33,471 bases of DNA from Zoogloeaceae bacterium (GTDB lineage Bacteria > Pseudomonadota > Gammaproteobacteria > Burkholderiales > Rhodocyclaceae), in assembly GCA_031290955.1 (NCBI GenBank), contig JAISLJ010000146.1, forward strand, positions 1 to 33,471, given 5' to 3'. The notes beneath the pieces are model-generated. The model saw only the letters and a list, made by a program, of their open reading frames with translations. It was not told the origin of the DNA and ran no database searches. Both the position numbers and the translations under genes were made by a program. Below are positions 6,482 through 14,965 of the stretch, piece after piece (the first letter of the stretch is position 1; every line of letters starts with the position of its first letter).

Positions 6482-8530
6482 ATGCGCTACCCGTATGGAG
6501 ATTCAGGATTCGTTCATCATCGGATGTGTTGCCGATTCTTCCGTTTCCCTTGTTTCTGCCTTCTTCTGTTCTTTTGCGCGACCCGTGCCTTGCCTGCCTT
6601 TCCGCTTCCGGAAATCTCGGGGGAACTCCGGTTGGGCGAGATTCGGCATCCGTATTTTTCGGCGCGGGATTTGCGTCTTTCCCTTGCCGGGGCGGGCGGA
6701 CAGCTTACGCTGGGGCAAGTGGAGATCGGCGGCCAGCATTGGCGTGCGCTGCGCCTTGTCTGCGCGCGGCTTGGGCGGGAGATCGAAGCGTTCCACTGCA
6801 CGGGCGGCACGCTCCATCTGCCCGGCGTATTGCCGCTGACGCTTGACCTGCGCCAGAAAGGAACTCGCTGGCGGCTTCAGCTTCGCACCAAAGAAGCAGA
6901 AGAACACTGGGATTTGCGCTATGAGCCTTCCGGCATGCGTCTGCTTGTCCGCAACGGCGCGCCGGACCTGCTCGTCCGCCTTGTGCCACAACTCGCGCCC
7001 TTGCAGGCGTGGAAGCTGTCCGGCCGGTTTTCCGGGGAGATTCACCTCGCAATGCGTCCGGAAGGCCAGGTTCTCAGCGGCAAGCTCGCGCTGGAGGAAG
7101 GCGGCTTCTCGGCTCCGGACGCCCTGCGCGCCGCAGAGAAACTCGCGGCGACGCTGGAGATTCAGGGCCGGGAACACCGTGGTCTCTGGCATCTGGAGGG
7201 CGGGCTGATCTGGCAAGGCGGGCTGGTGTATCACGATCCCTTGCTGATCCAGTCCGAAGGGCAATCCCTGCGTTTTTCCGGCACGCTGGCGGGGGAAACG
7301 TGGACGCTGCACGCCGCTCGTTTCGATTGGCCGCAGATCGGGCAGATCACCCTTGCCGCCCACGGCAACGGGAAGGGCATTCAGGAAGGCCGCCTCGACG
7401 CGGCGCTGGCCCTTGCGCCCTTGGGAGAGCGCCTGTTGCGCCCCGTGCTCGCCAGCCGGGATTTTCCTGTGGCGGAGCTTTCTGGAGAACTGACACTGCG
7501 GGCGGATTGGGAATCCGGTCGCCTTGCCCAACTGGAACTCCGCCCCCAGGAAGGCGGCTTTCGCCTGCAAAACGGACGCTTCGGCTTCGCGGGCCTGACG
7601 GGGCGGCTCCTCTGGCGGCAGGAAGGGGCGGGCGAGGGAGAGTTCACGGTCGGGGAACTGCGTCTGGGGCGCGTGGCAAGCAGTGCCTTCCCGCTCTCGC
7701 TGGCCGTGTGGCCCCGCGGCTTCGCGCTCGTGCGTCCGGTGACGATTCCCATCCTGGAAAGCAGACTCGTCATCCAGCATCTGGCGGCAGGAGTCAATGC
7801 GGAACTGGGGGAACTGGAAGGCGCATTGGGTCTTTCGCTCCATCCTGTGCCGCTGGAACGGCTCACGGAGGCGCTGGAACTCCCGCGCATGCAGGGGCTG
7901 CTTGCCGCCGAACTGCCGGCAATCCGCTACCGCAAGCACGAAGCGGCGCTGGATGGCGCGCTGGCGATCCAGGTCTTTGATGGCTACCTGTATTGCAATG
8001 AACTGCGCCTGATCGAACCGTTCGGCGAGCGTTCCCGCCTCATCGCGGATGTGGAAGCGCGGCACATCGATCTTGAACAACTGACGCGCACTTTCTCTTT
8101 TGGGCAAGTCAGCGGTTTTGTGGATGCGCACCTCACCGGGCTGGAACTCGCCGACAGACGGGCGCTGGCCTTCGATGCCCGGATCGAGAGCAGTCCCGGA
8201 AATTATCGGAAGCGCATCAGCCAGCGCGCCGTGGATCACATTGCCGCGCTGGGCGGAGGCGGCGCGGTGGCGGCGATCCAGGCCAGCGCGCTGCGCTTCT
8301 TCCAGGATTTCGGCTACCGACGCATCGGCCTTGCCTGCCGTCTCGAAAACGGCGTCTGCCAGATGCAGGGCATCGCGGGCATGGAACAGGGAACGCGCTA
8401 TACCATCATCGAAGGCGGCGGTATCCCGGCGCTGACGGTCCAGGGCTACAACCGCCGCATGGACTGGGAAGAATTCATCATCCGCCTGAAAGCGGCAATC
8501 AACAATCAGGAAGGGCCGCTAATCCGGTAG
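6482..8530 (+). CDS. Large envelope protein of the YdbH/AsmA-like type
   Basis: The 682-aa product starts with a basic, aromatic N-terminus and a hydrophobic segment (about residues 18-38, CRFFRFPCFCLLLFFCATRALPAF) that is a signal peptide or membrane anchor. The rest alternates short beta strands and glycine turns (L-A-L-G, GELRLGEI, GKLALEEGGF, ELTLRADW), the pattern of AsmA/TamB/YdbH proteins that form lipid-carrying beta grooves between inner and outer membranes. The C-terminal third (FDGYLYCNELRLIEPFGERS, RIGLACRLENGVCQMQGI, YTIIEGGGIPALTVQGYNR) resembles the YdbH C-terminal domain. A role in phospholipid transport or envelope upkeep is inferred from the family. Start 6482 follows GGAG and a good promoter; the frame is open back to 6365 without plausible coding. 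Confidence 0.6.
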   Translation: MRYPYGDSGFVHHRMCCRFFRFPCFCLLLFFCATRALPAFPLPEISGELRLGEIRHPYFSARDLRLSLAGAGGQLTLGQVEIGGQHWRALRLVCARLGREIEAFHCTGGTLHLPGVLPLTLDLRQKGTRWRLQLRTKEAEEHWDLRYEPSGMRLLVRNGAPDLLVRLVPQLAPLQAWKLSGRFSGEIHLAMRPEGQVLSGKLALEEGGFSAPDALRAAEKLAATLEIQGREHRGLWHLEGGLIWQGGLVYHDPLLIQSEGQSLRFSGTLAGETWTLHAARFDWPQIGQITLAAHGNGKGIQEGRLDAALALAPLGERLLRPVLASRDFPVAELSGELTLRADWESGRLAQLELRPQEGGFRLQNGRFGFAGLTGRLLWRQEGAGEGEFTVGELRLGRVASSAFPLSLAVWPRGFALVRPVTIPILESRLVIQHLAAGVNAELGELEGALGLSLHPVPLERLTEALELPRMQGLLAAELPAIRYRKHEAALDGALAIQVFDGYLYCNELRLIEPFGERSRLIADVEARHIDLEQLTRTFSFGQVSGFVDAHLTGLELADRRALAFDARIESSPGNYRKRISQRAVDHIAALGGGGAVAAIQASALRFFQDFGYRRIGLACRLENGVCQMQGIAGMEQGTRYTIIEGGGIPALTVQGYNRRMDWEEFIIRLKAAINNQEGPLIR

Positions 8531-8564
8531 GCAGAAGACGAAACGGTTATAACGATAGGCGGTT

Positions 8565-8829
8565 TCATCGTTTTTTAACAAATTCTACGGCAGCGGCCAG
8601 ACCATTTCCGACAAAGTCCCCTGCCTCAGTAAAACGCGAAGGAATGACCAGTTCGCCTTTTCTATTGATATCGCCATAACCGCGCTTGCCCAAATGGATA
8701 CTGGACAAATCTGCGGGATTGTTTTTTTTCGTCACTGAAATTGCCGCAAGCCATCACCGGCACGACCGAGAGACGCAAGAACAGCAGGGATTTCAAGCGC
8801 AAGAGGAAGGGCATGATGATGTTCTCCAT
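8565..8829 (-). pseudogene. One-repeat WG protein split by a frameshift at an A8 tract
   Basis: From ATG 8829 the frame begins MENIIMPFLLRLKSLLFL, a signal peptide like that of the neighbouring WG protein, and hits a stop after about 56 codons. The family continuation (NPADLSSIHLGKRGYGDIN, then RKGELVIPSRFTEAGDFVGNGLAA, then VEFVKKR and a stop at 8565) is in another frame. The two parts join if the run of eight A (T8 on the plus strand, 8722-8729) has one base fewer. The restored product would be about 87 aa with a single WG repeat, a short relic next to 8- and 36-repeat relatives. It may be dead, or it may be switched by slippage at the homopolymer. Confidence 0.7.
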
Positions 8830-8945
8830 GATTCGTTGGGAAAGAAGGGCGCTTCCAGAAAACGGAAAGTGGAAGCGGCATCGCCGGAAGGCAGGAGGTT
8901 ATTTTTCATCTTTTTACTTTACGTCCTGTTCCGCGCAAATATGCT
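8810..8945 (-). repeat. Upstream copy of a duplicated WG-gene boundary (pair with 9920-10060)
   Basis: This stretch contains the start of one WG gene (ATGGAGAACATCAT on minus) and the tail of the next. It is clearly similar to 9920-10060: both carry TTCGTTGGGAAAGAAGGG, GCCGGAAGGCAGG, CATCTTTTTACTTTAC and CTGTTCCGCGCAAAT in order. It is a junction left by tandem duplication of whole WG genes, and probably carries their promoters. Confidence 0.7.
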
Positions 8946-9924
8946 CGGCGGATTTTTGGGGCCAGACAATTTCATCTTTTGCGTTCTTCAAAACCATTGT
9001 TCCACAAACCAAAGTCTCCAGGAGCACAAACTGCATGTTTCGATCAATCATCCCGAGCCGTCCCTCCTCCTTGACCCAGGCCAGACCATTTTCGGCAAAG
9101 TTCCCTGCGTCGTCGAAGCGCAGGGGAATGACGAACTTGCCCCGTTTGTCAATATAACCCACCTTGCCATTTTCCATGACGCCAGCTAGGCCATTGTCGG
9201 TAAAGGTGTATGCGAAATCGAAGCGCGGTGGAATGGCGAATTTTCCCTGCTTGCTGATGAATCCCCATTTTCCTTTCGCTTCGACGGCAGCCAGGCCGTT
9301 ATCGGCAAAAGACCACGCATCGTCGAAACGCGGCGGGATGATGAACTTTCCCTGCTGGTCGATGTATCCCCATTTGCCTTTTTCCTTGACGGGCGCTAGA
9401 CCGTTGTCGGCAAAGGGCCTTGCGTCGTCGAAACGCGACGGGATAACGAACTTGCCTTGTTGGTCAATGTATCCGCATTTGCCTTTTTCCATGACAGGCG
9501 CCAGGCCGCCGTCGGCAAAGCCCCATGTGGCGGCGAAACGTGGCGGGATGATGAACTTGCCTCGCTGGTCAATGAATCCCCATCCGCTATTTTCCTTGAC
9601 GGGCGCCAGACCATTGTCGGCAAAGGGCAGCGCCAAGTCGAAACGCAGCGGGATGATGAACTTTCCCTGCTGGTCGATGTATCCCCATTTGCCTTTTTCC
9701 TTGACGGGCGCCAGACCATTGTTGGCAAAGGGGAATGCGTCATCAAAACGAAGCGGGATGCGCAGTTCGCCTTTCCCGTTGATGTAACCGTATTGGCCAT
9801 GAAAGGAGATCATGCGCAAGTCCGCAGGATTGCTTTCCACACAGGCAGCCTCGCCGCCAACCATCAGCAACAGTACCGCGAAGCTCAAGAACAGCAGAGA
9901 TTTCAAAGGCAAAAGGAAAGGCAT
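8914..9924 (-). CDS. Secreted WG-repeat protein, single module
   Basis: The 336-aa product begins with a signal peptide (MPFLLPLKSLLFLSFAVLLL to about residue 27) and then has about eight WG repeats of 35 residues, each of the form K-WGYIDQQGKFIIPPRFD----FADNGLAPV. A cap segment follows: MIDRNMQFVLLET, TMVLKNAKDEIVWP and a short tail. WG repeats form small beta units; the fold is known but no enzyme activity is. Start 9924 is preferred to the ATG at 9936 because GGAG lies 6 nt before it; the same ATG-GGAG-ATG arrangement recurs before the giant relative. The protein should be exported. Its neighbours are two paralogues on the same strand, so the locus grew by tandem duplication. Confidence 0.85.
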   Translation of the reverse strand: MPFLLPLKSLLFLSFAVLLLMVGGEAACVESNPADLRMISFHGQYGYINGKGELRIPLRFDDAFPFANNGLAPVKEKGKWGYIDQQGKFIIPLRFDLALPFADNGLAPVKENSGWGFIDQRGKFIIPPRFAATWGFADGGLAPVMEKGKCGYIDQQGKFVIPSRFDDARPFADNGLAPVKEKGKWGYIDQQGKFIIPPRFDDAWSFADNGLAAVEAKGKWGFISKQGKFAIPPRFDFAYTFTDNGLAGVMENGKVGYIDKRGKFVIPLRFDDAGNFAENGLAWVKEEGRLGMIDRNMQFVLLETLVCGTMVLKNAKDEIVWPQKSAEHICAEQDVK

Positions 9925-10060
9925 GATGTTCTCCATGAATTCGTTGGGAAAGAAGGGGGGTTCCCGCAAACGAAAAGTGTTCTCGGCATTGCCGGAAGGC
10001 AGGGGTTATTCTTTTTCATCTTTTTACTTTACATCCTGTTCCGCGCAAATCTGCTCGGCG
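9920..10060 (-). repeat. Downstream copy of the duplicated WG-gene boundary
   Basis: This is the partner of 8810-8945. It covers the start of the 336-aa WG gene, the intergenic stretch, and the end of the giant WG gene. The giant's last codons (PNPPSRFARNRM) are the same DNA as the paralogue's tail (KSAEHICAEQDVK) read in another frame, because CCCCAAAAATCC has become CCCCCAAATCC, a net loss of one base. Confidence 0.65.
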
Positions 10061-13000
10061 GATTTGGGGGCCAGACGATTTCGTTCCTGGCGTTTTTCAG
10101 AACCATCGTCCCGCCGACTGAATCCCTGAAGAGCACGATCTGGTCATTTCGGTCGATGTACTTCACTTTGCCGTTCTCGGCGACAAAAGCCAGACCGTTG
10201 GCGGCAAAGCCATGCGCCTCGTCGAAACGCGGCGAGATAACGAACTTGCCCTGCGCATCCATATATCCCCATTTGCCATTCTCTTCCCGGACGGGGGCCA
10301 GACCGTTATCGGCAAAACTCCCCGCCACATCCATGAAAAAATCCCCTGCATCGCCGATACGCAGGAGAATGACAAATTCGCCTTGCCGGTCAATGAATCC
10401 CGTTTTGTCATTGTCCTGCGCAACCGCCAGGCCGTTACTGGCAAAGCCCTCCGTGCCGATGAAACGCGGGGGAATAACGAACGCGCCCTGTTGGTCAATG
10501 AACCCGTATTTGTGATTTTCCACGGCCAGAGCCAGGCCGTTGTCGGAAAAAGACCAGGCGTTTTCAAAGCGCGGGGGAATCACGAATTCGCCCCGCTGGT
10601 CAATGTAGCCCCATTTTCCCTTTTCCATGACGCAAGCCAGACCGTTGGCGGCAAAATCCCATGCTCCATCAAAACGCGGGGGGATCACGAATTCGCCTTG
10701 CGTGTCAACATATCCCCATTTTTCTTTCTTCCACCATTTAGCACTCCTTTCCCGAACGCAAGCCAGACCGTTGGCGGCAAAACTCCACGCGAAGCCGAAA
10801 TGCGGTGAAATGGCGAACTTGCCCTGTTGGTCAATGAATCCCCATTTGCCATTCTCCTGGACAGCCGCCAGACCATTGGCGGCAAAATCCATTGCGTCGT
10901 CAAAACGTGGCGGAATGACCAGTTCGCCTTGCCCATTGAGGTAGGCAAACTTGTTGTCAAAATCAATTGGCGACAGGCGGGTGGAATTTGTTGCTTCAGC
11001 GGAATTTTCGCTGGCGACCGAAGGCGCAGCCACCTCACGCGGGAGAGAGAGATCAGGAATCCGATCAGCGAATCCGGGCGGCCAGAGGATTTCGTCCTTG
11101 GCGTTCTTCAGCACCTTTGTTTCGCCCACAAAATCCTCGAAGAGCACGATCTGGCCGTTTCGGTCAATGATGCTCCATTTTCCCTCCTCCTTGACTTCCG
11201 CCAGACCATTGTCGGCAAAGTCCTCTGCCTCGTCGAAACGTGGCGGGATCACGTATTTTCCCTGCTGGTCAATGTATCCCCATTTACCCTTCTCTTCCAC
11301 CAGCGCCAGATCGTTACGGGCAAAATTATCTGCGTTGTCAAAACGCAGGGGGATTGCGTACTTACCTTGTCGGTCAATAAATCCCCATTTGTCACCCTCC
11401 CTGACCAGAGCCAGACCATTGTCGGCAAAGTCCTCTACCGCGTCGAAACGTGGCAGAATCACGTATTTTCCCTGCTGGTCAATGTATCCCCATTTTCCAT
11501 TTCCGGCCAAAACACAAGCCAGACCGTTGTCGGCAAATAGCCATGCGCTGTCGAAACGCGAGGGGATCACGTACTCGCCCTGCTGGTCAATATATCCCCA
11601 TTGCCCATCCTCATCGGCAACATGAGCCAGACCGTTCTTGGCGAAGTTCCCTACGTTGTCAAAACGCGGGGGGATTGCGTACTTACCCTGTCGGTCAATA
11701 AATCCCCATTCGTCACCCTCCCTGACGGGAGCCAGACCACTGTCGGCAAAGTTCCCTACCGCGTCGAAACGTAGCGGGATCACGTACTTTCCCTGCTGGT
11801 CAATGTATCCCCATTTTCCATTCTCCTTGACGTAAGCCAGAGCGTTGTCGGCAAAGGGCCATGCGGAGTCGAAACGCGATGGGATGACGTACTTGCCCTG
11901 CTGGTCAATGAATCCCCATTTGCCATCCTCTTCGACAGGGGCCAGATCGTTGCCATCAAACCCACATGCGTTATCGAAATGCGGGGGGATAACGTACTTG
12001 CCCTGTTGGTCAATAAATCCCCATTTTTCCTTCTCTTCCACCAGCGCCAGACCGTTGCCATCAAACACCCATGCCTCGTCAAAATGCGGAGGAATGCACA
12101 ATTCTCCTCTTCCATTGATATAGCCGTATTTGCCATCAAACAGGATTCGCAACAAGTGCGCGGAATTTGTTGCCTCAGCAGCGGAATTATCGCTGGCGAC
12201 CGAAGGCGCAGCCACCTCACGCGAGAGAGATATATCAAGAATCCGATCAGCGAGCTTGAGCGGCCAGAGAATTTCGTCTTTGGCGTTCTTCAGCACCTTT
12301 GTTTCGCCAATGAAATCCTCGAAAAGTACCACCTCTCCCTTCCGGTCAATGACCATCCGCTTGCCATCTTCTTCGACACAGGCCAGACCGTTATCGGAAA
12401 ATTCGCCTGCCTTGTTGAAACGCCGTAGAATAACATACTTGCCCTGTTGGTCAATGTAGCCCCACTTTCCTTTCTCCCCCCATTTACCCTGGACTGGAGT
12501 CAGACCACTGGTGATAAATTTTTCGTCAACAAACCTGCCCTGTTGGTCAACGAACCTCCATTTGCCATCTTTCTTGACACGAGCCAGACCGTCGTCGGCA
12601 AAATGCCATGTGAAGTCAAAGCTAAATGTGTCGTCAAAACGCGGGGGAATGACAAACCTACCCCGCTGATCAATATATCCCCATTTTCCATTCTCTTTGA
12701 CGGAGGCCAGACCGTTGGCGGCAAAAGTTTCTGCTCTATCGAAACGCGGGGGGATGACAAACTCGCCCTGCTGATCGATGTATCCCCATTTGCCATTCTC
12801 CACCTCCCGGACCGGAGCCAGGCCATTCTTGGCAAAATCGTCTGCGTGGTCGAAACGCGGGGGGATGACGTACTCGCCTTGCCTGTTGATGTACCCGAAT
12901 TTTCCCATATCTTCTTCAGCATCTTCTACGACGGAAGCCAGACCATTATCGGCAAAGCTGCCTGCTATCGTGAAGCGCGGGGGAATTACGTACACACCCT

Positions 13001-14450
13001 GCCGGTCAATGTACCCGTATTTACCATTCTCCATGTCAATGACGCAAGCCAGACCGCTGTCGTCAAAGCCCAGAGTGTCTTCAAAATGCGGGGCAATGAC
13101 GATCTCGCCCTGCCGGTCAAGAAATCCCCATTTGCCATCCTTTTGGACAGGAATCCGATCCTTGTCAAAATCTTCTATGGAAACGTTTGTGCTGTCGAAA
13201 CGCGGCGGGATGCGCAATTCTCCCTTTCCATTGATATAGCCATATTTGCCATCAAACTGGATGGGTGACAGGCGGTCAGGATTTATTCCTTCGCAGGAGA
13301 TGGAATCCTCACCGATGGCCAGTGGTACAGCCGTATCGCAAATCCGGGTAGCGCGTTCGGAAGGCCAGACGATTTCGTTCCTGGCGTTTTTCAGAACCTT
13401 TGTCCTGCCGACAAAATCCTCGAAGAGCACAATTTGCCCCTTCCGGTTGATGACCATCCGCTTGCCCTTTTCTTCGACACAAGCCAGACAGTTGTCGACA
13501 AAATCCTCTGCTTCGTCGAGGCGCGGGGGAACGATGTATTTGCCCTGCTGGTCAATGTATCCCCATTTTCCTTTCTTCCACCATTTTCCCTTCTCTTTGA
13601 CCAAAGCCAGACCGTTGTCGGCAAAGATCCCTGCGTCGTCGAAACACGGATGGATACGGAATTTTCCCTGCTTGTCGATGTATCCCCATTTGCCACGCTC
13701 CTTGACGGGAGCCAGACCGTTATCGGCAAAATCCCATGCTTCGTCGAAACGCGGGGAAATCATGAATCTGCCCCGTTGATCAATGTACCCATATTTGCCC
13801 TTCTCCGCGACGGCAGCCCGACCGTTATCGGCAAAGAATCCTGCCTTGTCGAAGCGCGGCGGGATGGCGAATTTTCCCTGCGAATCAATGTATCCCCATT
13901 TGCCCTTCTCTTTGACCAGCGCCAGACCGTTATCAGAAAAACCCCATGTTTCGTCGAAACGCGGGGAGATGACGAACTCGCCTTGCGGGTCAATGAACCC
14001 ATATCTGCCTTTCTCTTTGGCCGGGGCCAGGCCATTGTCGGCAAAGCGCCCTGCGAAGTCGAAACGCGGCGGGATCACGTATTCGCCTTGCAGTCCAATG
14101 TACCCATCTTTGCCATTCTCTTCAACAGGAGCCAGACCATTATCGGAAAAAGCCCCTGCGTGATCAAAACGCAGCGGGATGACGTACTTGCCCTGCACAT
14201 CAATGTATCCCCATCTCTCCTTCTCCTGGACACCCGCCAGACCGTTGTTGGCAAAGTCCCCTACTTCGTCAAAACGTGGTGGAATGACCAATTCGCCTTT
14301 TTCATTGAGATAACCGTATTTTCCCTCAAACTGGATCGGGAACAAGCTTGCGGAATTTGTTTCTTCACAGGCGGAATCATCGTCGACAGCCAGCGGAATC
14401 GCCGCCCCATCCTGGAACCGCATGGATTGCAAACGACGGAAAATGGACAT
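10029..14450 (-). CDS. Giant WG-repeat protein made of four fused modules
   Basis: This 1473-aa protein holds about 36 WG repeats of roughly 35 residues in four blocks of 8-10. Each block opens with a first repeat of the type (K)YGYLN-KGELVIPPRFD and ends with a cap like VLFEDFVGETKVLKNAKDEILWP. The linkers between blocks (for example ADRI-D-SLSREVAAPSVAS) match the pre-repeat region of single-module relatives, so the gene is a four-fold tandem duplication read through without stops. Unlike the 336-aa neighbour it shows no signal peptide: the N-terminus is MSIFRRLQSMRFQDGAAIPLAV. Two repeats carry a KWWKK insert. Start 14450 follows GGAG at 6 nt; an in-frame ATG is at 14462. The role is unknown; a binding scaffold is possible. 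Base composition looks lower in GC than the flanking housekeeping genes. Confidence 0.88.
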   Translation of the reverse strand: MSIFRRLQSMRFQDGAAIPLAVDDDSACEETNSASLFPIQFEGKYGYLNEKGELVIPPRFDEVGDFANNGLAGVQEKERWGYIDVQGKYVIPLRFDHAGAFSDNGLAPVEENGKDGYIGLQGEYVIPPRFDFAGRFADNGLAPAKEKGRYGFIDPQGEFVISPRFDETWGFSDNGLALVKEKGKWGYIDSQGKFAIPPRFDKAGFFADNGRAAVAEKGKYGYIDQRGRFMISPRFDEAWDFADNGLAPVKERGKWGYIDKQGKFRIHPCFDDAGIFADNGLALVKEKGKWWKKGKWGYIDQQGKYIVPPRLDEAEDFVDNCLACVEEKGKRMVINRKGQIVLFEDFVGRTKVLKNARNEIVWPSERATRICDTAVPLAIGEDSISCEGINPDRLSPIQFDGKYGYINGKGELRIPPRFDSTNVSIEDFDKDRIPVQKDGKWGFLDRQGEIVIAPHFEDTLGFDDSGLACVIDMENGKYGYIDRQGVYVIPPRFTIAGSFADNGLASVVEDAEEDMGKFGYINRQGEYVIPPRFDHADDFAKNGLAPVREVENGKWGYIDQQGEFVIPPRFDRAETFAANGLASVKENGKWGYIDQRGRFVIPPRFDDTFSFDFTWHFADDGLARVKKDGKWRFVDQQGRFVDEKFITSGLTPVQGKWGEKGKWGYIDQQGKYVILRRFNKAGEFSDNGLACVEEDGKRMVIDRKGEVVLFEDFIGETKVLKNAKDEILWPLKLADRILDISLSREVAAPSVASDNSAAEATNSAHLLRILFDGKYGYINGRGELCIPPHFDEAWVFDGNGLALVEEKEKWGFIDQQGKYVIPPHFDNACGFDGNDLAPVEEDGKWGFIDQQGKYVIPSRFDSAWPFADNALAYVKENGKWGYIDQQGKYVIPLRFDAVGNFADSGLAPVREGDEWGFIDRQGKYAIPPRFDNVGNFAKNGLAHVADEDGQWGYIDQQGEYVIPSRFDSAWLFADNGLACVLAGNGKWGYIDQQGKYVILPRFDAVEDFADNGLALVREGDKWGFIDRQGKYAIPLRFDNADNFARNDLALVEEKGKWGYIDQQGKYVIPPRFDEAEDFADNGLAEVKEEGKWSIIDRNGQIVLFEDFVGETKVLKNAKDEILWPPGFADRIPDLSLPREVAAPSVASENSAEATNSTRLSPIDFDNKFAYLNGQGELVIPPRFDDAMDFAANGLAAVQENGKWGFIDQQGKFAISPHFGFAWSFAANGLACVRERSAKWWKKEKWGYVDTQGEFVIPPRFDGAWDFAANGLACVMEKGKWGYIDQRGEFVIPPRFENAWSFSDNGLALAVENHKYGFIDQQGAFVIPPRFIGTEGFASNGLAVAQDNDKTGFIDRQGEFVILLRIGDAGDFFMDVAGSFADNGLAPVREENGKWGYMDAQGKFVISPRFDEAHGFAANGLAFVAENGKVKYIDRNDQIVLFRDSVGGTMVLKNARNEIVWPPNPPSRFARNRM

Positions 14451-14874
14451 GGCAGTCTCCATGAATCAGGAAAGGCAAGAAAAATACACGAAATATGCAA
14501 GAAAAGCAATGCGGATACAGGCGCGGTTGTTTGCCTCTCTCCTGCATCCGGGCATTCTCTTCGTCATTGTGAAGGAATGTCTGAACAAGTCCCTTTTCCG
14601 AAAAACAAATCTAATAAAATCAATGATATAAACTGCTGGCCTGGGACTTTTTCAGCGTTTCCTGAACGGAGCGGCACTTCCGCAAGCAGCGATACTGCGA
14701 GCAGAAAGGGGAAATGGCGACACGATTTCTTTTTGTCGTCTGGCAGCGTGGTTCTTCGTTCCGCACAAATCTGCCCGAATCCTATTTCTCGGCTGGACTT
14801 CTGCTTCGTCGCGCCCGCCCCGACACCAATTCCACGCCTTGCGGCGAAAGTACTGGCGTCTTGCGGCAGTATCC
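14451..14874. other. Non-coding gap between giant WG gene and pilU terminator
   Basis: About 420 bp with no convincing gene. The stretch near 14590-14640 is AT-rich (AATAAAATCAATGATATAAAC) and probably carries the WG gene promoter, but I cannot place -35 and -10 boxes with confidence. Short overlapping frames on both strands show no family features. Confidence 0.4.
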
Positions 14875-14913
14875 CAAAAAGAAAACGCGGCGGGAAATGC
14901 GATTTCCCGCCGC
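14875..14913 (-). terminator. Rho-independent terminator of pilT-pilU
   Basis: GCGGCGGGAAAT (14887-14898) and ATTTCCCGCCGC (14902-14913) form a perfect 12-bp stem with a GCG loop. On the minus strand it is followed by GTTTTCTTTTT. It lies about 50 bp past the pilU stop, in the direction of pilU transcription. Confidence 0.88.
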
Positions 14914-14965
14914 GATCCCCCACAGTTTTTAAAGTTGCCGTCCGCCAAGACTCCGCCAGGACGAC

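Noticed and set aside
6503-8239. A 578-codon minus-strand frame over the YdbH-like gene.
   Set aside because: Antisense shadow; the plus gene has a promoter, ribosome-binding site and family-like pattern.
10029-14450. CRISPR-like periodicity in the WG region.
   Set aside because: The ~105-bp period is the 35-codon WG repeat; units diverge as protein-coding sequence and there are no unique spacers.
14461-14631. A 56-codon plus-strand frame starting MNQERQEKYTKYARKAM.
   Set aside because: It has no clear ribosome-binding site, overlaps the likely WG promoter and has no recognised relatives.
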